64,000 nucleotides of DNA from Arenibacter algicola (lineage in GTDB: Bacteria > Bacteroidota > Bacteroidia > Flavobacteriales > Flavobacteriaceae), in contig NZ_JAHKPO010000024.1 of NCBI RefSeq assembly GCF_018860365.1, positions 62,001 through 126,000 of the forward strand, written 5' to 3'. Position 1 is the first letter of the stretch; each line of letters starts with the position of its first letter. Below, piece by piece: positions 58,501 to 64,000 of this stretch. The position numbers and the translations under genes were made by a program. The notes beneath the pieces are model-generated. The model saw nothing but the letters and a program-made list of their open reading frames with translations, was not told where the DNA came from and did no database searches.

Positions 58501-58666
58501 CAAAATCTGTTTGTGCGCCATTGGTAGTTCCCTTTACCACGACACTGGCTCCCGGTAAGGGGCCAGTAGCATCAGATACCGTACCTGATACTTCTTGAGC
58601 CGATGCTAATCCAAAACACAAAAATGTTCCAAATAGCAAAAAGCTTTTTAGTAATTTAAGCTTCAT
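55544..58666 (-). CDS. SusC/RagA family TonB-dependent outer-membrane transporter
   Basis: A 1040-residue transporter. A signal peptide (ending ASA) is followed by a carboxypeptidase-regulatory-like beta domain (about 26-100, VSGTVSDATGPLPGASVVVK), a TonB box region (VVIIGYGT near 108), the plug (about 118-230 with IRIRGTSSVRSNNDPLFVVD) and a 22-strand barrel ending GFNVTF. It takes oligosaccharides through the outer membrane using TonB energy. It pairs with susD and is divergent from a LacI regulator; CG-centred palindromes upstream may be the operators. Confidence 0.95.
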   Translation of the reverse strand: MKLKLLKSFLLFGTFLCFGLASAQEVSGTVSDATGPLPGASVVVKGTTNGAQTDFDGNFIISDVDASSTLVFSYIGYKTQEVAVGNQTTLNIMMEEDAQALAEVVIIGYGTTTVKDATGAVSAVTSEDFNGGVISSPEQLIQGKTAGVQISQGSGEPGSGVAIRIRGTSSVRSNNDPLFVVDGVPLPSGGSSSEGTDIGVGSSSARNPLSFLNPNDIESMSILKDASSTAIYGSRGANGVVIITTKSGKGGAQGGTWEFSSDLSFSSPANDFDLLNRSEFLSAVSAFGGTATDLGNDTDWQSLVTRNSSSTNNNLAYSQNYGSGNVRATFNYGKQFGIVPKSSQERVTGRINLSQRLFEDKLRLDLQTTLSRVNDEAPPLSGSAGSTGDMLGAAYSANPTWPANSTFNPGDRINPLNLLENWQSLTFTDRFLVNFSASYDIVEDLTAKATVGYDKSNSTREAELGSKSFNVGRGAGGNGRGTLNDLNLENRLLELTLSYKKEFDNSVLDVLGGFSYQDFNTEGRNVEGWGYSTTNLNSMARNLTDAASKIESMITGSYQQYGYATGGDADLFVNRLFPTPETDKLGEVSIPVKSIFTNTFDNTDELQSFFARANYSIASKYLFTATVRADGSSRFGENNRYGIFPSAAFAWKINEENFMGDAMSTLKLRLSYGITGNQDGLGYGRFARRERYSTTINGDPNISDGGDVNVPGITTVEFANPDLKWEETTQYNVGLDFGFANDRFSGSVDVYRKETRDLLLNIEAAQPSPQPTFFQNLDAVVLNQGAEFSLNYDILQGDDFDWTAGFNVAYNKNEITDFDGEIAAGTIRGAGLSNAFAQRLASGQPLYSFYLREFTGFDANGNPVHEGGVDNQQFVGKSALPDFTGGFSTSASYKNWSASMYFNGQFGNYIYNNTANAFFTGGAIGSGNNVTQNVVELAGQEGRFAEASVSTRFLEKGDFVRLQTASISYDVPLKDGLFKSMRLSLTGQNLFVITDYSGLDPEVSVAPASAALLNGLPIAGIDYSAFPRPRTYTLGFNVTF

Positions 58667-59124
58667 ACATTGTTAGTTTTAATTGAGTTAAATAAATGAA
58701 AGTTGTAATTGAGTTAAAAAAATAATTGAGTTTACTAATTCATAAAATTTCTTGTTCCATTATCGAAGATAAATAATATTATCTCCATTTATTGTTATAT
58801 TTCTATTTTTAACGCTAAAAATTTAACTAAAACGTTTTCGTAAAATTTTACATTTAAGTGGCTATAAACAAAGCGCAAAACAACCGATCACCATCCTTTT
58901 TGTGATTTCCGAAATGTTAAATATTGTACGAATATACACCATTTTTTATTTCAATGGTATTTTGACCAAAATATGTACTATTTAAACAAATATCCAAAAT
59001 AGATTTCACTCCTTACCTGAATATACTATTTTTACATCTTGTAATTTATTATTCCAATTTGTGCCCAACCAGCGCAAATGCTTTTGTATTTTTACTAGTA
59101 TATTCACTTGAAAAAAAAACACCT
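58667..59124. promoter_or_regulatory. susC-lacI control region with operator-like palindromes
   Basis: This 458-base AT-rich region separates the divergent susC and lacI genes. Two CG-centred palindromes are seen, TTTTTAACGCTAAAAA (58806-58821, one mismatch) and AAAACGTTTT (58829-58838, perfect), with centres exactly 20 bases apart, then a perfect 12-bp palindrome GTAAAATTTTAC (58840-58851). LacI-family regulators bind such CG-centred sites. Closer to susC, AATTGAGTT occurs three times (58681, 58708, 58724) in what would be its leader. No gene is seen. Confidence 0.6.
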
Positions 59125-60144
59125 TTGAAAAGAAAAATCACCCTCAAACATATTGCAAGGGAATTAGGGGTTTCCATTTCTACGGTTTCCAAAGCTTTGA
59201 AAAATAGTGAGGAAATTGGATCGGACACTAAAGAGAAGGTCCAGGCTTTTGCCAAACTATACAATTACAAGCCCAATAATATTGCGATCAGTCTAAAAAA
59301 CAAGCGCACTAAAAATATTGGGGTTATAATTCCGGATATCGTACATCATTTTTTCACCACAGTTTTCAGGGGAATTGAAAAATACGCCAATGCCAAAGGC
59401 TATAATGTTATTGTCTGTGTCTCCGATGAATCTTTCGACAAGGAGGTCATAAATATGGAATTGCTTGCCAATGGAAGTATAGACGGGTTTATTATGGCCC
59501 TTTCCTCCGGCACACAATTGAAAAACGACTACAACCATTTAAAGGAAGTTACAGAACAGGGCATACCCTTGGTATTATTTGATCGTGTTGCGGAGGATAT
59601 AAAATGCGACAAGGTAATCATCAATGATAAAAAGGGCGCTTATAATGCAGTCACCAAATTCATAAAAGACGGCAGGAAAAGAATAGCCCTAATTACTTCA
59701 GAGGACTATATAAGTGTAAGTAGGGAAAGAGCTGCTGGTTATAAGGAGGCATTGTTGGACAATAACATAGAATATAATGAAGATCTGATATTAAAATTTC
59801 CTTCCATGGAAATCAATGAAAACCTAATCGAAGACTTCTTTGAAAGGGAAAAAGTAGACGCCGTGTTGAGTGTAAACGAAATATTTGCCATTCACAGTAT
59901 GCGCTACGTACAAAGTAAAGGCTTAAAAATTCCTGAGGATATTTCCTTTATTGGTTTTACAGATGGGCTTCTGTCCAAATACGCCTCCCCTGGGCTAACC
60001 GCTATTGCCCAACACGGTGAACAAATGGGAGAAATAGCCGCAGAAATACTTATAGACAAGGTAGAAAACGATATGGAGGAGGAAACCTACGTTACAAGAA
60101 TTTTGGAACCTACATTGATAGAACGGGGATCAACCGTTAATTAG
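59125..60144 (+). CDS. LacI family transcriptional regulator
   Basis: A 339-residue repressor/activator. Translation likely starts at TTG 59125, giving MKRKITLKHIARELGVS, the usual beginning of the family; no in-frame ATG exists upstream. The helix-turn-helix covers about 4-24 (ISTVSKAL hinge helix follows), then a periplasmic-binding-protein-like effector domain (about 60-335, IGVIIPDIVHHFF, LVLFDRV, ISFIGFTDG). It should control the alpha-glucan genes on both sides, with a sugar as ligand. It is divergent from susC and co-directional with pgmB (161-base gap). Confidence 0.93.
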   Translation: MKRKITLKHIARELGVSISTVSKALKNSEEIGSDTKEKVQAFAKLYNYKPNNIAISLKNKRTKNIGVIIPDIVHHFFTTVFRGIEKYANAKGYNVIVCVSDESFDKEVINMELLANGSIDGFIMALSSGTQLKNDYNHLKEVTEQGIPLVLFDRVAEDIKCDKVIINDKKGAYNAVTKFIKDGRKRIALITSEDYISVSRERAAGYKEALLDNNIEYNEDLILKFPSMEINENLIEDFFEREKVDAVLSVNEIFAIHSMRYVQSKGLKIPEDISFIGFTDGLLSKYASPGLTAIAQHGEQMGEIAAEILIDKVENDMEEETYVTRILEPTLIERGSTVN

Positions 60145-60305
60145 GAACCAAAACACTTCGTTACGAGGTCTAAATTATCCAATTATTGCACGAAATTTGG
60201 CCATATTGCCCTCTGTCCAAAACTACAGGCCGCCTATGGTTATTTCCCCAACAATAAACACCTCCTTTTATGTGCCGGCCAAATTTTAATTAATATCTTA
60301 AACCA

Positions 60306-60959
60306 ATGAAGAAAACTGGATTTATATTTGATTTGGATGGTGTTATTGTGGATACTGCCAAATATCATTATCTGGCCTGGAGAAAATTGGCCAATGAATT
60401 GGGATTTGAATTTACACAGGAACAAAACGAACAATTTAAAGGGGTAAGTCGTAAAAGATGCTTGGAAATCCTATTGGAAATTGGGGGCATAAAGGCATCG
60501 CAAGAACAGTTCAACAAATGGCTGGTGGAGAAGAATGAGGATTATTTGTCCCTTATAGAAAAAATGGATGAATCGGAAATTTTGCCAGACGTCCAAAAGG
60601 TACTGCAGTTTCTTAAAAATCACAGCATGCCAATAGCCTTAGGGTCCGCCAGCAAAAATGCCCGTCCAATTTTGGAAAAGGTAAAATTAATGGATTATTT
60701 TGATGTCATTGTAGATGGCACCCACGTAGCCAAAGCCAAACCCGATCCCGAAGTTTTTTTGATAGCCGCAAAACAATTGGGGGTTCCTCCAGAGGATTGC
60801 GTAGTCTTTGAAGATGCGGTTGCCGGAATAGAGGCCGCCAACAATGCAGGAATGCTGAGCATAGGCATTGGGGAAGAAAAAGTGCTTTCCGAGGCAAAAT
60901 TTGTGTTTACAAATTTCACGAAAATGGATGATAAATTCCTAAATAGGCTATTAGAATAA
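60306..60959 (+). CDS. pgmB: Beta-phosphoglucomutase
   Basis: A 217-residue HAD-superfamily enzyme converting beta-glucose-1-phosphate to glucose-6-phosphate. The nucleophile Asp9 and acid/base Asp11 lie in FDLDGVIVDT, the cap has FKGVSRKRCLEILL, and HAD motifs II-IV are LGSASKNA, AKPDPEVF and VFEDAVAGIEAA. The adjacent GH65 phosphorylase makes exactly its substrate, which supports the beta-phosphoglucomutase call over other HAD phosphatases. Confidence 0.93.
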   Translation: MKKTGFIFDLDGVIVDTAKYHYLAWRKLANELGFEFTQEQNEQFKGVSRKRCLEILLEIGGIKASQEQFNKWLVEKNEDYLSLIEKMDESEILPDVQKVLQFLKNHSMPIALGSASKNARPILEKVKLMDYFDVIVDGTHVAKAKPDPEVFLIAAKQLGVPPEDCVVFEDAVAGIEAANNAGMLSIGIGEEKVLSEAKFVFTNFTKMDDKFLNRLLE

Positions 60960-61065
60960 ACTCCGTGACGAACATTCACAATAATTAATTAATTTGGTGT
61001 CTTTCTATTTGGAACCTGATATTGATCATCAAACCCCATTGCGATAACCGAGAAACACTAGCACA

Positions 61066-63381
61066 ATGAATCAAGATTATATAAAGCCCGATAACTGGTC
61101 TATCATAGAAGAAGGATTTGAAAAAGAAAGAGTAAAATCCTCCGAAAGTTTATTCAGTCTTGGAAACGGCGCCATGGGGCAACGCGCCAATTTTGAAGAG
61201 AAATATACCGGACCCACTTTTCAAGGAAGTTATATTGGAGGGGTATATTACCCGGACAAAACACGTGTAGGATGGTGGAAGAACGGCTATCCGGAATACT
61301 TTGCCAAGGTGTTGAACGCTCCTAACTGGATCGGGATCAACGTCCTTATTAACGGCGAAACTTTAGACCTGAACACCTGTAAAAATGTACAGGATTTTCG
61401 CAGGGAATTAAACATGCAGGAAGGGTGGTATACACGTAGCTTTAAGGCTACTTTGCCCAATGATACCATTATAGAAGTAAAGATTACCCGCTTCCTTAGT
61501 TTGGACCATGATGAAGTAGGTGCCATTAAATACCAAATTAAGGCGATAAACCAGGATAGCGCCATGGCCTTTCACCCCTATCTTGATAGCGGGATTACCA
61601 ATGAGGACACCAATTGGGACGACCAATTTTGGAATACCACAGGGGTTACAACGTACGGTTCACAAGCCTTTATCGAGGCCCATACCATGAAGACCAATTT
61701 CGCTACCTGTACTTTTATGGAATCCAAATTGTTCCATAACAATGAATTGGTATTGGAAAAACCGCTGGAAGCCTTATCAGAGACTACTGTAGTACATCAA
61801 TTTAAAAAGGACATTAAAAAAGGAGACACCCTTACCCTAATAAAATTTGGCGGATATACTGTTTCTACCAATCATAAGCCCAATGAACTGATATTGGCAG
61901 CCAAAAAAGTTTTGCAAAAAGTAACCGAAATAGGTTTTGAGGCCCTGTTGGAGCAACAAAGGATATCATGGTCCAAAATCTGGGAAATGAGCGATATTAC
62001 CATTGAGGGCGATGTAAAGGCTCAACAGGGAATTCGCTTCAATATTTTTCATTTAAACCAAACCTATCTGGGCAGGGATTCCAGACTTAATATTGGCCCC
62101 AAGGGATTTACTGGGGAAAAATACGGAGGAAGTACCTATTGGGACACAGAGGCTTACTGTATTCCCTTTTATATGGCCACCAAAAATAAAAAGGTAGCAA
62201 GAAACCTATTGACCTATAGGTACAACCATTTGGAAAAGGCTATTGAAAATGCCAGAAAATTAGGTTTTGTAAATGGAGCGGCCCTATATCCCATGGTAAC
62301 CATGAACGGGGAGGAGTGCCATAACGAATGGGAAATAACCTTCGAGGAAATACATCGTAATGGGGCGATAGCCTTTGCCATTTACAATTATTACCGTTTT
62401 ACAAGTGATTATACCTATATCCCGGAAATGGGGCTGGAGGTCTTGATCGGGATTGCCCGCTTTTGGCATCAAAGAGCCACATTTTCTACCCAAAAGAACA
62501 AATATGTAATTCTTGGGGTCACGGGTCCCAATGAATACGAGAACAATGTAAACAATAACTTTTACACCAATTATATTGCAAAATGGTGCATTAATTATGC
62601 GCTTCAGGAACTACAAAAAGTTAAGGACGGCTATCCAGACGATTATCACAGAATTATAGGAGTAACCAAACTTTCAGAAAATGAGACAGAGGCCTGGGCC
62701 AAAGTAGCGAAAAAAATGTACTTTCCCTTCGATGAAAAATTGGGCATTTATTTACAGCAAGATGGCTTTTTGGACAAGGAACTAATCCCTGTAAAGAAAT
62801 TAAACCAAAAAGAACGCCCTATTAACCAGAAATGGAGTTGGGACAGGATTTTAAGATCCCCGTACATAAAACAGGCAGATACCCTACAGGGATTTTATTT
62901 TTTTGAAGACCATTTTACCACAGAAGAACTGGAAAAGCATTTCGATTTTTACGAACCTTTTACCGTCCATGAATCTTCCTTATCCCCATGCGTTCATAGT
63001 ATTCAGGCTGCAAAGCTGAACAGAATGGACCAGGCATATGCTTTTTATCTCCGCACTTCCAGATTGGATTTGGACGATTATAATAAAGAAGTAAAGGAAG
63101 GACTCCATATTACATCCATGGCAGGCACCTGGATGAGCATCGTGGAAGGCTTTGGAGGTATGCGGATATTGGAAGACAAACTATCCTTTACCCCAAGAAT
63201 ACCAAAGCAATGGAAATCCTACTCCTTCAAGGTGAATTTTAGGAATAGAATTCTAAAGGTGAAGGTTACGGAAAACGAAACCACATTTGACCTTGAAGGC
63301 ACGGACGAAATGTCTATTAGGGTAAACGGAAAACGTGTAGTTTTAACCGCTGGCAGGAAAACCTATTCCCTGGTGAATTAA
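61066..63381 (+). CDS. GH65 disaccharide phosphorylase (maltose phosphorylase type)
   Basis: A 771-residue cytoplasmic enzyme with an N-terminal beta-sandwich (about 1-270), an (alpha/alpha)6 barrel (about 320-690) and a C-terminal beta domain. The general acid is Glu490 in TGPNEYENNVNN and the phosphate-binding loop is HESSLSPCVHS (about 637-647). Inverting phosphorolysis gives beta-glucose-1-phosphate plus glucose, matching the preceding pgmB. Maltose is the most likely substrate; trehalose or kojibiose phosphorylases share the fold, so specificity rests on context. Confidence 0.92.
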   Translation: MNQDYIKPDNWSIIEEGFEKERVKSSESLFSLGNGAMGQRANFEEKYTGPTFQGSYIGGVYYPDKTRVGWWKNGYPEYFAKVLNAPNWIGINVLINGETLDLNTCKNVQDFRRELNMQEGWYTRSFKATLPNDTIIEVKITRFLSLDHDEVGAIKYQIKAINQDSAMAFHPYLDSGITNEDTNWDDQFWNTTGVTTYGSQAFIEAHTMKTNFATCTFMESKLFHNNELVLEKPLEALSETTVVHQFKKDIKKGDTLTLIKFGGYTVSTNHKPNELILAAKKVLQKVTEIGFEALLEQQRISWSKIWEMSDITIEGDVKAQQGIRFNIFHLNQTYLGRDSRLNIGPKGFTGEKYGGSTYWDTEAYCIPFYMATKNKKVARNLLTYRYNHLEKAIENARKLGFVNGAALYPMVTMNGEECHNEWEITFEEIHRNGAIAFAIYNYYRFTSDYTYIPEMGLEVLIGIARFWHQRATFSTQKNKYVILGVTGPNEYENNVNNNFYTNYIAKWCINYALQELQKVKDGYPDDYHRIIGVTKLSENETEAWAKVAKKMYFPFDEKLGIYLQQDGFLDKELIPVKKLNQKERPINQKWSWDRILRSPYIKQADTLQGFYFFEDHFTTEELEKHFDFYEPFTVHESSLSPCVHSIQAAKLNRMDQAYAFYLRTSRLDLDDYNKEVKEGLHITSMAGTWMSIVEGFGGMRILEDKLSFTPRIPKQWKSYSFKVNFRNRILKVKVTENETTFDLEGTDEMSIRVNGKRVVLTAGRKTYSLVN

Positions 63382-63540
63382 GTTCAAAGTAATATCACTC
63401 ACCCCAAAACATTTGAAAAATGAACGATTGGGATTGTTTTTTGAAAAAACTTTAAATAATATGGCCAAAAGTTGCTCCCCAGATAAAAATTTATGAAAAA
63501 ATTGACCCTAATTCCAAAAACAAGTATCATTATTGCACTG

Positions 63541-63572
63541 AAAAGCTAAGCAGCACATAGTTAGGCTTTTTG
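63541..63572 (+). promoter_or_regulatory. Imperfect hairpin in the leader of the GH13 gene
   Basis: AAAAGCTAA (63541-63549) pairs with TTAGGCTTTT (63561-63570), one bulged base, followed by T. It is 20 bases before the GH13 start and could be a weak terminator after the GH65 gene or an mRNA leader structure. Confidence 0.3.
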
Positions 63573-63592
63573 TTCCGAAAAGAAAGCACAAA

Positions 63593-64000
63593 ATGAAAGA
63601 GACCACTGAAATTAGAAAAACAGTAGTTTATCAAGTATTTACCAGATTGTTCGGGAATACCAATACCACCAATAAACCTTGGGGGACCATTGAGGAAAAT
63701 GGAGTGGGCAAATTTAGTGACTTTACGCAAAAAGCTTTAAAGGAAATAAAAGATCTGGGGGTAAGCCATATTTGGTATACGGGTATTCCCCATCATGCCC
63801 TTATAAGGGACTATACAGCCTACGGCATCTCCAATGACGACCCGGATATTGTTAAGGGCAGGGCAGGTTCCCCATATGCCGTAAAGGATTATTATAGTGT
63901 TAACCCAGATTTGGCCAATGACCCTAACAATAGAAATTTGGAGTTCAAGGACCTGTTGAACAGGAGCCATAAGGCCGGTCTAAAAGTTATCATTGATATT
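63593..64000 (+). CDS. GH13 alpha-amylase family protein, N-terminal part (runs off the window)
   Basis: ATG 63593 opens a frame without stop to the last base (136 residues visible). The start KTVVYQVFTRLFGN, then LKEIKDLGVSHIWYTGI, the aromatic YSVNPDLA and LKVIIDI (just before the DVVxNH region I) are standard for the GH13 TIM barrel. No signal peptide is seen, so this copy is probably cytoplasmic or cytoplasm-facing, acting on imported maltooligosaccharides. It is last visible gene of the lacI-pgmB-GH65 run. Catalytic residues lie beyond the window edge. Confidence 0.9.
   Translation, partial: MKETTEIRKTVVYQVFTRLFGNTNTTNKPWGTIEENGVGKFSDFTQKALKEIKDLGVSHIWYTGIPHHALIRDYTAYGISNDDPDIVKGRAGSPYAVKDYYSVNPDLANDPNNRNLEFKDLLNRSHKAGLKVIIDI

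Noticed and set aside
58681..58733. Possible small CRISPR-like array from the AATTGAGTT repeats
   Set aside because: Repeats are only 9 bases, spacing is uneven (27 and 16) and no cas gene is present.

Overview
The window looks like a chromosomal piece of a marine Flavobacteriaceae bacterium (Bacteroidetes; relatives of Maribacter, Zobellia or Arenibacter are my guess). Supporting evidence: SusC/SusD proteins, many lipoproteins with a short lipobox, TAnnTTTG-type -7 boxes, class II HMG-CoA reductase next to a GYDIA-type GHMP kinase (mevalonate route), AT-rich intergenic DNA, and the local order lpxB tail - NlpC/P60 - comEC. I see no prophage, insertion sequence, CRISPR array or rRNA operon. 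One tRNA (Phe, GAA) is present.

Layout. 1-3000: end of lpxB, an NlpC/P60 lipoprotein and comEC. 3000-8450 (minus strand): a secreted dipeptidyl peptidase IV followed by two POT-family peptide transporters, a compact peptide-scavenging operon. 8670-10920 (plus): HMG-CoA reductase and GHMP kinase, translationally overlapped, ended by an 18-bp perfect terminator hairpin. 11030-18760 (minus): an envelope cluster coaX - beta-barrel protein - TPR protein - lptC - small membrane protein - CNNM/CBS protein - PpiD-like foldase. A terminator-like hairpin lies inside the first codons of lptC. 18863-18935: tRNA-Phe with promoter and terminator. 19050-24810 (minus): sialidase, two paralogous FAD oxidoreductases and a Tat-type metallophosphoesterase. 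24920-30394 (minus): a complete RND efflux operon (adaptor, pump, TolC-like channel). 30720-32270: a lone GH32 lipoprotein. 32643-33368: a TonB protein.

33420-41864 is the least ordinary part. It holds an LpxH-like metallophosphoesterase, a large GAF-domain protein, an HD domain fused to a Pycsar-effector-like membrane module with no cyclase beside it, and a 1237-residue outer-membrane lipoprotein. That lipoprotein has an N-terminal metallophosphatase, a middle region that I read as an atypical kinase-like domain, and a C-terminal Omp85/BamA-type barrel.

41890-51818 (minus): two giant FG-GAP/ASPIC-UnbV lipoproteins, a vanadium-haloperoxidase/PAP2-type lipoprotein, a membrane-anchored GyrI-like protein and a small beta-propeller lipoprotein. 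52230-64000: an alpha-glucan/maltose utilisation locus: sodium:solute symporter, susD and susC (minus), then divergently a LacI regulator, beta-phosphoglucomutase, a GH65 disaccharide phosphorylase and the start of a GH13 alpha-amylase that runs off the window. The susC-lacI gap carries CG-centred palindromes that look like LacI-family operators. In this scheme maltose-type sugars cross the outer membrane through SusCD, are phosphorolysed by GH65 to beta-glucose-1-phosphate plus glucose, and PgmB feeds glucose-6-phosphate to glycolysis.
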